Positions 7,228-13,129 of a stretch of DNA of 15,117 nucleotides are shown here, piece by piece. The stretch covers positions 1 to 15,117 of the forward strand of contig DATJLT010000327.1 in NCBI GenBank assembly GCA_035509195.1. Reading direction: 5' to 3'. This stretch comes from Chersky-822 sp035509195 (GTDB lineage: Bacteria > Actinomycetota > Actinomycetes > Streptosporangiales > Streptosporangiaceae). Each line of letters opens with the position of its first letter. Positions within the stretch are counted from its first letter, which is position 1. Below the pieces are notes generated by a model. That model did no database searches and was not told the origin of the DNA. It saw nothing but the letters and a program-made list of their open reading frames with translations. A program made the position numbers and the translations under genes.

Positions 7228-8438
7228 AGGAATGCCTTGCCCTCACCGCGGTACGTGGGCACGGTCCGCGTCAGCACGGAACCGTCGAGCAAATGCAACT
7301 CGTTGAACCGCTCGCACAATTCGCCCGCCTTGGCGTGCCTGAACCAGACCCGGTCACCGATACGAAGGCCGTCCGCGGCCTCCCCGAGCAGCGGCGTCTG
7401 CACCTCCCCTGCGCCCTCTTCCTTGTCGAGCCTCAGGCCCGGCGGAAGGAAGGGCGCCGGCAGCCGGCTGGCCGCCGCAGGCCCTGAGGCGACGTATCCG
7501 CCCCCGAGCACTGTCACCACGCCAGGCCCAGGCCGGCGCACGACGGGAAGCGCAAACAGTGCCGCCGGCTGTCCGGAAAATGCTCGGTATCTGTCAAATA
7601 GCACCGGCTGAAACAGCCCGGAACCAGCGCCTATCTCGGTGACGGCGGCTTCCGCCGCCGTGCTGGCAATCGAGCCAGTGCCGCCGCCATTGACGAAGCC
7701 GAGCGGCGTGATCTCCGCTATCGCAGCCACGACAGCGGCCCGTCGCGCAGCCAGTTCCCGCGCTGACCGGCGTTGCATGAGCTGGATCGCTTTGGCATAG
7801 GCTGGCCGGCCCGCGGGCTGGTCGCCGACGCCCGCGATCTGGGCCTCGTACGCCATCAGCCCGGCCAGCCGCAGGCCGGCCCGCCCCGCGATCTCCTTCG
7901 CGAACGCTGCGGCACGGGCCGGAGTCCTGACCGGCGAGCGCCTCGCTCCGGCGCGGAAGCGCCCGCCAAGGGTTTCGAAGCCCGCGTCAATGTCGATCGC
8001 GACCTTCACCGGCTGCGGGTCGGCGACGGCTGCGGCCGACCGCGCGATCAGGTCCAGGTGGTCAGTGGAGTCGACCATCACCGTGATCGCCATCGCGGCG
8101 GCAGGCGATCCCGCGAGCCTGGCGAGTGCGGCGGTGTCCGCGGTGGGGTAAGCGACCACGATGTCGTCACTGACCTGGCACTCGGCCAGCCACAGCGCCT
8201 CAGGCAACGTGAACGCCAGCACCCCCCTGAAACCGTTGAGCGCGAGGACGTCGCCGATCAGCGCACGGCAGCGCACCGACTTGCTGGCCAGCCTGATCGG
8301 CTTGCCCGCCGCCCGGCGGGTCATGTCCGCCGCGTTCGCGCGGAACGCCTCGAGGTCCACGACCGCGAACGGCGGCTGAAGATCCGCTGTCGCCGCGTCG
8401 AGCCGCTTCAGGTAATCCCAGGGAGCGGCCGTCGTCAC
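7224..8438 (-). CDS. PLP-dependent D-amino acid deaminase/aldolase (alanine-racemase fold)
   Basis: A 404-residue fold-type III PLP enzyme. The N-terminal TIM-barrel half holds K53 in RLASKSVRC, the expected Schiff-base lysine. Glycine-rich phosphate-binding segments (FVNGGGTGSI) lie mid-protein. The C-terminal beta domain has WFRHAKAGELCERFNELHLLDG, with H368 as a possible metal ligand and C375 nearby, resembling the D-serine dehydratase-like C-terminal domain. Family members are D-serine dehydratases, D-threonine aldolases or related enzymes. The start is GTG at 8438. It overlaps the gcvH stop by 4 nt (GTGA), so translation is probably coupled. Position in a glycine-cleavage operon favours an aldolase that releases glycine from a D-3-hydroxy amino acid, but the sequence alone does not prove this. 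Confidence 0.82.
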   Translation of the reverse strand: MTTAAPWDYLKRLDAATADLQPPFAVVDLEAFRANAADMTRRAAGKPIRLASKSVRCRALIGDVLALNGFRGVLAFTLPEALWLAECQVSDDIVVAYPTADTAALARLAGSPAAAMAITVMVDSTDHLDLIARSAAAVADPQPVKVAIDIDAGFETLGGRFRAGARRSPVRTPARAAAFAKEIAGRAGLRLAGLMAYEAQIAGVGDQPAGRPAYAKAIQLMQRRSARELAARRAAVVAAIAEITPLGFVNGGGTGSIASTAAEAAVTEIGAGSGLFQPVLFDRYRAFSGQPAALFALPVVRRPGPGVVTVLGGGYVASGPAAASRLPAPFLPPGLRLDKEEGAGEVQTPLLGEAADGLRIGDRVWFRHAKAGELCERFNELHLLDGSVLTRTVPTYRGEGKAFL

Positions 8439-8827
8439 TGCTCCTCTTCTGCGATCAGCGCCGAGTATTCGGCCGCGGACAGCAGGCCTGGCGGCAGCTC
8501 CTCGTCGGTGTCAAGCCTGATCTTGAACAGCCAGCCCGCTCCGTAAGGGTCTGAGTTCACGAGCCCCGGATCGTCATCGACCTCGGGGTTGATCTCGGTG
8601 ACCTCTCCGTCGGCCGGGCAGTAAATGTCGCTGACCGACTTGGTCGACTCGACCTCGCCGCACGGGTCGCCCGCGGTGACCCTGGCTCCTGGTGCCGGTG
8701 CCTGAACGAACACCACATCGCCGAGTGCGCGCTGCGCGTAGTCGGTGATGCCTACCCGTGCGGTTGAGTCAGAGATGGCGACCCACTCGTGCTCGGCCGT
8801 GTAGTACAGCTCTTCGGGAACGCTCAT
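8435..8827 (-). CDS. gcvH: Glycine cleavage system H protein
   Basis: A 130-residue lipoyl carrier of the usual length. It shuttles the aminomethyl group between the P, T and L proteins of the glycine cleavage system. The hallmark GEVESTKSVSD contains the lipoylated K63; YYTAEHEW at the N-terminus, VGITDYAQRALGDVVFV and GEVTEINPEV are all canonical. It starts 24 nt after gcvT and overlaps the next gene by 4 nt, so it is the middle cistron of the operon. A possible ribosome binding site, GAAAGG (8841-8846), is rather far (13 nt) from the ATG, which suggests coupling to gcvT translation. No gcvP is present in the window. Confidence 0.97.
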   Translation of the reverse strand: MSVPEELYYTAEHEWVAISDSTARVGITDYAQRALGDVVFVQAPAPGARVTAGDPCGEVESTKSVSDIYCPADGEVTEINPEVDDDPGLVNSDPYGAGWLFKIRLDTDEELPPGLLSAAEYSALIAEEEQ

Positions 8828-8851
8828 GGCAGGTGCCGTGCCTTTCGTGTG

Positions 8852-10000
8852 CTAGTGCCTGCTGTAGAAGGGAAGGCTGACCAGGGCAGCGGGCTCGGCG
8901 CTGCCCCTGATGTCGATCGCTAGTTCGGCTGCCCCCGCCTCCACGGCGGTGGCAGCCTGCTCGGCGACGGCCGCGTCGAGGTAAGCCATCGCGATCGGCT
9001 TGCCGAGCGTGGGGGAGTGCCCGCCGCTGGTCACCGTGCCGGCCGGCGCACCAGCCGCGAGTACCTGGTAACCGTGACGCGGAACCCGGCGGCTGAGCCC
9101 GGTCAGCCCGACCAGCTTCCGCGCGGGCTGCTCCCCGGCTCGCCTGGCCAGCGCGGCCTTCCCCACGAAGTCGCTGTCCTTGCCAAGCTTGACCACCCAC
9201 CCGAGGCCGGCGTCGTACGGGGTAAGGTCGCGGCTCAGTTCGTTGCCGTACAACGGCATCCCGGCCTCGAGCCGCAGCGAATCCCTCGCCGCCAGGCCTG
9301 CCGGGATCAGGCCTTCGCCGCTGCCCGCCTCGGTCAGGGCGGACCAGATTGCCTCGGCGTCGCCTGGGCCGGCGTAGATCTCGAAGCCATCTTCGCCGGT
9401 ATAGCCCGTGCGGGCGAGCAGCACCTGATGACCGGCCACGGTCGCCGGATAGCCCGCGTAGTATTTCAGTGCGGTCAGGTCGGTTCCGCTGCCGGTAAGC
9501 TTCGCGAGGATCTCCTGTGACTTGGGACCCTGGATCGCGATCAGGGCATAGTCGTCCGTGCGGTCATTGACCGTCGCCTCATACGCTCGCGCTCGCTCGG
9601 TAAGTTCTTCCGCGACGGTCGCGGCGTTGGAGGCGTTCGCGACGACGAGGTACTCGTCTTCGGCCAGGCGGTAGACGATCAGGTCGTCTATCACGCCGCC
9701 GTCCTCGCCGGTGATCATCGTGTACTTGGCCCGGCCAGGCTTGACCGCCGCGATGTCGCTGACCAGCGCGTAATTGAGGGCGGCCGTGGCTTCGTGCCCT
9801 GCTACCCGCAACTCACCCATGTGCGACAAGTCAAACAACCCGGCGGCCGTCCTTACGGCCTGATGCTCGGCCGTCTCGCTCCGGTAACGCAACGGCATCA
9901 GCCAGCCGGCGAAGCCGGTCATGGTCGCGCCGAGCCTTTCGTGTACCGCGGCGAGCGGCGTGCGCCTTGGCTCCGCTGCCGCTGGCTGCGATTCGGGCAT
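8852..10000 (-). CDS. gcvT: Aminomethyltransferase, glycine cleavage T protein
   Basis: 382 residues. It transfers the methylene group from H-protein-bound aminomethyl-lipoate to tetrahydrofolate and releases ammonia. Canonical segments are FAGWLMPLRY (about 30-39), GLFDLSHMGE (54-63), GGVIDDLIVYR with D105/D106 (101-111), RTGYTGEDGFEI (197-208), GLAARDSLRLEAGMPLYGNEL (235-255), and the C-terminal GTVTSGGHSPTLGKPIAMAY (321-340). Its length and motif order match bacterial GcvT, and it is intact. The ATG at 10000 is chosen because GGAG (10007-10010) sits 6 nt upstream; an in-frame TTG at 10012 would place that site inside the gene. It is the first gene of gcvT-gcvH-aldolase, divergent from a pterin dehydratase. 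Confidence 0.96.
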   Translation of the reverse strand: MPESQPAAAEPRRTPLAAVHERLGATMTGFAGWLMPLRYRSETAEHQAVRTAAGLFDLSHMGELRVAGHEATAALNYALVSDIAAVKPGRAKYTMITGEDGGVIDDLIVYRLAEDEYLVVANASNAATVAEELTERARAYEATVNDRTDDYALIAIQGPKSQEILAKLTGSGTDLTALKYYAGYPATVAGHQVLLARTGYTGEDGFEIYAGPGDAEAIWSALTEAGSGEGLIPAGLAARDSLRLEAGMPLYGNELSRDLTPYDAGLGWVVKLGKDSDFVGKAALARRAGEQPARKLVGLTGLSRRVPRHGYQVLAAGAPAGTVTSGGHSPTLGKPIAMAYLDAAVAEQAATAVEAGAAELAIDIRGSAEPAALVSLPFYSRH

Positions 10001-10041
10001 CTGCGACTCCAAAGCGTGAACTGGGAGTGGACGGCGGGCTC

Positions 10042-10047
10042 AGCCTA
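10042..10047 (-). promoter_or_regulatory. Possible -10 box TAGGCT for the gcv operon
   Basis: The minus-strand hexamer TAGGCT fits TANNNT and would give a leader of about 35 nt before the gcvT ATG. No -35 and no glycine-riboswitch-like conserved core is visible in the 145-bp divergent region, so the operon may be controlled by another mechanism. Confidence 0.3.
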
Positions 10048-10133
10048 TCGCTGCGGATGGCCGCCAGGCTCGCCCCTTCCCTACGCGTGCGGGCGATCGG
10101 GGGCAGGCGCCGCACGGGAGCCGCCCCGCCTGC

Positions 10134-10139
10134 GAGTAT
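10134..10139 (+). promoter_or_regulatory. Extended -10 box (TGC-GAGTAT), leaderless spacing
   Basis: GAGTAT is preceded by TGC, the extended -10 element, and ends 6 nt before the ATG at 10146. No Shine-Dalgarno sequence is present. The layout suggests a leaderless mRNA for the pterin dehydratase. Confidence 0.4.
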
Positions 10140-10145
10140 GAACCC

Positions 10146-10424
10146 ATGACGCTGCTCACCGAAGACGAGATCAATGCCAGGCTTTCCGTGGCGACCGGCT
10201 GGGAGCGCGCGGGCGACGAGATCACGAAGACGGTCACGCGGAGTGATTTCGCGAACGCGATTCTTTACGTCGGGGCCGTCGCTCACCTGGCGCAGGCGGC
10301 CAACCACCATCCGGACATCGCGATTTCCTGGAACCGGGTCACTCTCACGCTCTCCACCCACTCAGCCGGCGGCCTGACCGACGCCGATTTCACCCTGGCC
10401 GCCCGAATCGACGCCCTCCCCTGA
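10146..10424 (+). CDS. Pterin-4a-carbinolamine dehydratase
   Basis: A 92-residue protein of the PCD/DCoH family, which dehydrates 4a-hydroxy-tetrahydropterin; some bacterial members help recycle pterin cofactor or serve molybdopterin-related roles. The active-site pattern is complete: H54-H55-P56 in ANHHPDI, then WNRVTLTLSTH with H72, then GGLTDADF. Bacterial PCDs usually have about 90-110 residues, so it is full length. The ATG at 10146 lacks a ribosome binding site but has an extended -10 box 6 nt upstream. It is transcribed away from gcvT; the shared pterin/folate theme may be meaningful or accidental. Its real pterin substrate is not known, and no aromatic amino acid hydroxylase is present here. 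Confidence 0.92.
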   Translation: MTLLTEDEINARLSVATGWERAGDEITKTVTRSDFANAILYVGAVAHLAQAANHHPDIAISWNRVTLTLSTHSAGGLTDADFTLAARIDALP

Positions 10425-10612
10425 GCGCCCGGACCGCGCAACCCCGGCAGGCAACCTCAGTAACCGGCAAAAACCCCGTATCCGGGCAATACCATCGCCG
10501 GGAGCGTTCATGATCCGGAAGACTTTTACCTCATAAGTGAAGTACGCACTCCGGTTGACGAGCGGTTCCCGGGATTTCGGGCGGCGGGGGCATGATGCCG
10601 GGGCGCGCGCAG

Positions 10613-10751
10613 CATCGTTGGTCATCTGATGCTGCTGGCAGGACGGAGCCAGGGACAACGGTGGCCATCTGATGCTGTCCCAGTGACATCGCTGGAAGTT
10701 CGTTGCTGTAGGACCGGGCGGGCTTACAGCAACGCTGGTCACTTGATGCTG
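10613..10751 (+). repeat. Repeat cluster B: four 22-bp degenerate dyads
   Basis: Units fitting CAWC-N2-TGG-N6-GWTGCTG lie at 10613-10634, 10656-10677, 10687-10708 and 10730-10751. Start-to-start spacings are 43, 31 and 43 bp, exactly as in cluster A 4240 bp away and in the same orientation. Pairing potential is strong: GCAGCATC (10609-10616) with GATGCTGC (10628-10635); GGGACA (10652-10657) with TGTCCC (10676-10681); and the 10-bp pair CGTTGCTGTA (10701-10710) with TACAGCAACG (10725-10734). It is better preserved than cluster A: all four right ends read GATGCTG or GTTGCTG. Confidence 0.8.
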
Positions 10752-10779
10752 TCGGCCGCGCGGCCCGGCACGTTGGTCC

Positions 10780-10943
10780 TGTCCCGCGAATGGAGCCGCG
10801 CCCCCGTGCGGCACCACCCGCGGGACAATGACCCTGCCGCCGGTCGCGACCTCGTCAACGGCGCGTGCCTGGTCCCGGCTGGTGAGCCAGGACGGCACCG
10901 CGTCCCCCCGGACGATGGTCCCCCGCCGCGACGGCGGCTTCCC
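10780..10943 (-). pseudogene. Possible decayed coding remnant
   Basis: On the minus strand, a frame opened by a stop at 10944-10946 runs through TIVRGDAVPSWLTSRDQARA and VDEVATGGRVIVPRVV with strongly G/C-ending codons. It then loses that bias near 10780, where it meets repeat cluster B. A GTG at 10898 with GGGGGA just upstream could be a start. The open frame continues through the repeats and antisense to the pterin dehydratase, which is not credible as a protein end. I do not recognise a family. It may be a truncated gene interrupted near the repeat element, or chance bias in GC-rich DNA. Confidence 0.25.
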
Positions 10944-11043
10944 TCATTTCCCCCGAACGGCTCACTCCCCGGTGCTGCAGAAGCCAAGTAGTGTGCCGTC
11001 TGAGGTTCTAGTTATACACGTTGGCCAGGCAAGACTACAGCCA

Positions 11044-11070
11044 GTTACGAAAAAGGCAGCCTTCTGTAAC
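11044..11070 (-). terminator. Hairpin with T-run downstream of P450
   Basis: On the minus strand the outer arms GTTAC/GTAAC enclose an inner AAGG-CTG-CCTT stem followed directly by TTT. An inner stem running into a T-run resembles an intrinsic terminator for the P450 gene. It lies about 40-60 nt past the stop codon. Confidence 0.45.
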
Positions 11071-11079
11071 GGGACGTCG

Positions 11080-11095
11080 CTGCCAAGAACGGCAG
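11080..11095. terminator. Small perfect hairpin after the P450 stop
   Basis: CTGCC (11080-11084) and GGCAG (11091-11095) pair perfectly around a 6-nt loop, 12 nt past the P450 stop. With the next hairpin it may form a tandem transcription stop in this convergent region. Confidence 0.4.
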
Positions 11096-11115
11096 TTAGT
11101 CAAGGGTTAGTCAAG
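11095..11115. repeat. 10-bp direct repeat at the P450 stop codon
   Basis: GTTAGTCAAG occurs at 11095-11104 and again at 11106-11115. The second copy contains the P450 stop codon (TAA on the minus strand, 11109-11107). It looks like a small local duplication at the gene end. Confidence 0.6.
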
Positions 11116-12366
11116 CTCGCAAGGCAAGTGCTTGATGCCATTGATGAAGCTCGACAGCAGCCGGTCCGGCTCACTCGAGGAGCGGATGCGCGGCACCTGC
11201 CGCAGCAATTCCCTGAGCATCACGGTTATCTCCCGCCTTGCCAGGTGAGCGCCGAGGCAGAAATGCGGTCCTGCGCCGCCGAAACCCACGTGGGGGTTGG
11301 GGGAGCGGAGGATGTCGAAGGTGAGCGGGTCAGCGAAGACGGACTCGTCGCGATTGGCCGACCAGTACACGAGCGCGACCTTGTCTCCCTCGCGGTATTG
11401 GTGACCATTGACGACGGCATCGCGGGCTAGCGAGCGCCGCATCCAGATGACCGGAGAGACGTACCTGACGATCTCCTCGACAGCCCCGCCGATTCGCGGT
11501 TCGAAATCGGCGAGCAGCAGCTCGCGCTGCCCGGGGTTCTCGGTGAGAAGCACGAGCGAATGCGAGATAGCGTTGCGGGTCGTCTCATTCCCGGCGACGA
11601 CTAGCAGGATAAAGAACGACGCCAGTTCGGCGGGAGTCAGTTGCTCCCCGTCGACGTTCGCGGTGGCGAGTGCCGTGGTCAGGTCATCGCCAGGATCGGA
11701 TTGCCTGGCCGTGGCCAGGTCGGTGACCAGGGCGGCCAGGTCGGCCCCGGCGGTCAGGATCTGCCCGATCGCCTCGTCCATGTTGTCGCTGAGGAACTCA
11801 GGGTCACCGCCGGCCAAGATGATGTTCGTGTTCTGCAGCACCCGGTCGTAGTGCTCGTCGCCGATGCCCATCATCTGGCAGATGATCTTCAGCGGGAGTT
11901 TGGCCGAGACTTGCTGCACGAAGTCGCAAGGGCCGACGGCAAGCAGGTCGGCGACGATGGTCTCGGCCGTTAGCTGCACGTCCTCTTCGAACTTCTTGAT
12001 CATCTTCGGGGTGAACGCACGGGAGACGATCCGGCGCAGCCGTGCGTGCTTGGGGTCGTCCATGTTGATCATGGATCCGAAGTACTCGTTGAACTCGGGC
12101 GGCAGGTCGATCAGGCTGGTCGCGCCCCGCGCTGAGGAGAACAGGTCAGGGTGGCGGCTCGCCTCGAGCACGTCCGCGTGCTTGACCAGGCCGTAGTAGC
12201 CCTCGCCCTCGGTCGAGCCGAACGGGTTCTCAGGATCGAGGAAGAAAGGCGGCGAGTCGAACTCGCGAAGCTTCGCGAACGCGGCGTGCCGGTCGGCGAG
12301 CGAGAGTCCCCAGAACTCGTTGGCCGACAGGTCGAGTTCGCCCGTGACGGGGATGGGGTTAGTCAC
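11107..12366 (-). CDS. Cytochrome P450 monooxygenase
   Basis: A 419-residue soluble bacterial P450. It has the I-helix oxygen-activation motif AGNETT (258-263), the K-helix E298-x-x-R301, and the heme loop GFGGAGPHFCLG with the thiolate ligand C370. The segment MINMDDPKHARLRRIVSRAFTP (99-120) and the wording of the heme and I-helix motifs resemble actinobacterial CYP125/CYP124/CYP142-type enzymes, which oxidise sterol side chains or branched lipids. The actual substrate is not deducible, and a tailoring role for the upstream PKS-like block is equally possible. The start is GTG at 12366, supported by AGGAAGG (12376-12382, spacing 9). It lies 114 nt downstream of the Sua5-like gene, so it may share its transcript or have its own promoter. 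No redox partner gene is present. Confidence 0.95.
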   Translation of the reverse strand: MTNPIPVTGELDLSANEFWGLSLADRHAAFAKLREFDSPPFFLDPENPFGSTEGEGYYGLVKHADVLEASRHPDLFSSARGATSLIDLPPEFNEYFGSMINMDDPKHARLRRIVSRAFTPKMIKKFEEDVQLTAETIVADLLAVGPCDFVQQVSAKLPLKIICQMMGIGDEHYDRVLQNTNIILAGGDPEFLSDNMDEAIGQILTAGADLAALVTDLATARQSDPGDDLTTALATANVDGEQLTPAELASFFILLVVAGNETTRNAISHSLVLLTENPGQRELLLADFEPRIGGAVEEIVRYVSPVIWMRRSLARDAVVNGHQYREGDKVALVYWSANRDESVFADPLTFDILRSPNPHVGFGGAGPHFCLGAHLARREITVMLRELLRQVPRIRSSSEPDRLLSSFINGIKHLPCELD

Positions 12367-12375
12367 GACAGGCCA

Positions 12376-12382
12376 CCTTCCT
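12376..12382 (-). promoter_or_regulatory. Shine-Dalgarno AGGAAGG of the P450 gene
   Basis: AGGAAGG on the minus strand ends 9 nt before the GTG at 12366 and fixes this start. A TTGACG hexamer (12435-12440, minus strand) farther upstream could be a -35, but no matching -10 is evident at 17-18 nt. Confidence 0.6.
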
Positions 12383-12480
12383 GGTCAGATCGCGCGTCAG
12401 TCCCATTGTGTCGGACAAACAGCGCAACTGCACCCGTCAAGTTACCGGTCAGAAACTAAGTCGGCCAGCCCAGAGAAATC

Positions 12481-13125
12481 TCAGGCCTGCACTCCCGGCA
12501 TGTACCCGAGTACATCGACGATGTTCCCGACGGTGATCTTGCCCTTCCTCAGCACGACCGCCTCTGGCCCCGTGCAGTCAATCACCGTGCTCAGCACGAC
12601 AGGCTCGATCGTCCCGCAGTCAAGGAAGATCGCCGCATGCTCGCCGAGTTCACCCACGGAGTCGGGGTTCTCGACGATGCCGCCCGCGTTGCTGCGGGCC
12701 GCCGAGACGATCAGGGGCCCGGTCTTGGCCAGCACCTCGACCGCGACCTCCTGGTCGGGAACCCGTACCTGGACGGCGCGCTCGTCACCGCCCACGTGCC
12801 AGCGCAGCGAGGGCGAAGCGGGCACGATAAGCGTCAGCGGCCCTGGCCAGAAGGCCTCGGCGAGCATCCTGGCGTGCTCGGGAGCCTGCATGGAGATCCC
12901 GTCGAGCACTTGCTTGTCGCTGATCAGGACCTGGAGCGGCGTCGTCTCGCTTACGCCCTTGGCTGTCCTGATCGCGTGCGCGGGAGCTTCGGCGAACGCG
13001 TAACCAGCGAGCGCGTACGACGTGTCAGTCGGCAAGATGATCAGGCCCTGCGTGAAAATGGCGGAAACGGCGGCGGCAATGCCCTGGGTTCTCGTTTCCT
13101 CGGAAAGACAGTCGAAGACCTGCAC
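12481..13125 (-). CDS. Sua5/YciO/YrdC-family protein, divergent active site
   Basis: A 214-residue protein of the YrdC fold. Typical members (TsaC/Sua5) make threonylcarbamoyl-AMP from Thr, bicarbonate and ATP for tRNA t6A; others serve carbamoylation reactions. Conserved parts are LPTDTSYALAG (31-41), AFWPGPLTLIVP (91-102), AVQVRVPD (117-124) and STVIDCTG (179-186). The usual KxR signature is K56-G-V, so its Arg is missing, and the usual SAN motif appears as S-A-A-R (141-144). These changes suggest a specialised paralogue rather than the essential t6A enzyme. The start is GTG at 13125 without a ribosome binding site, 4 nt after the stop of the PKS-like gene, so it is probably translationally coupled to it. 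A YciO-like role of unknown chemistry is the main alternative. Confidence 0.8.
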   Translation of the reverse strand: MQVFDCLSEETRTQGIAAAVSAIFTQGLIILPTDTSYALAGYAFAEAPAHAIRTAKGVSETTPLQVLISDKQVLDGISMQAPEHARMLAEAFWPGPLTLIVPASPSLRWHVGGDERAVQVRVPDQEVAVEVLAKTGPLIVSAARSNAGGIVENPDSVGELGEHAAIFLDCGTIEPVVLSTVIDCTGPEAVVLRKGKITVGNIVDVLGYMPGVQA

Positions 13126-13129
13126 CGCG

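Larger units (their letters stand above)
10425..11106. other. Convergent intergenic region with repeats and a possible gene relic
   Basis: These 682 bp lie between the 3' ends of the pterin dehydratase and P450 genes. From left to right they hold: a relatively AT-rich patch with an imperfect 17-bp dyad (10525-10541); the short palindrome GGCATGATGCC (about 10589-10599); repeat cluster B (10613-10751); a GC-rich stretch whose minus strand looks like decayed coding sequence (10780-10943); and two hairpins serving the P450 gene (11044-11070 and 11080-11095). I find no intact gene. Confidence 0.65.

Noticed and set aside
10001..10012. TTG start four codons upstream for gcvT
   Set aside because: The GGAG ribosome binding site would lie inside the gene; ATG 10000 has it at ideal spacing.
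10013..10145. Glycine riboswitch upstream of the gcv operon
   Set aside because: The conserved glycine-aptamer core is not seen on the minus strand, and a tandem aptamer would hardly fit in the short leader.
6373..10751. CRISPR-like reading of the 22-bp cores
   Set aside because: There are only four units per group, they are highly degenerate, the spacing is non-uniform (43/31/43) and no cas genes are present.
10362..10898. 178-codon minus-strand open frame
   Set aside because: It runs through repeat cluster B and antisense to the pterin dehydratase, with no recognisable domain. Only its first part has coding-like bias, reported as a possible relic.
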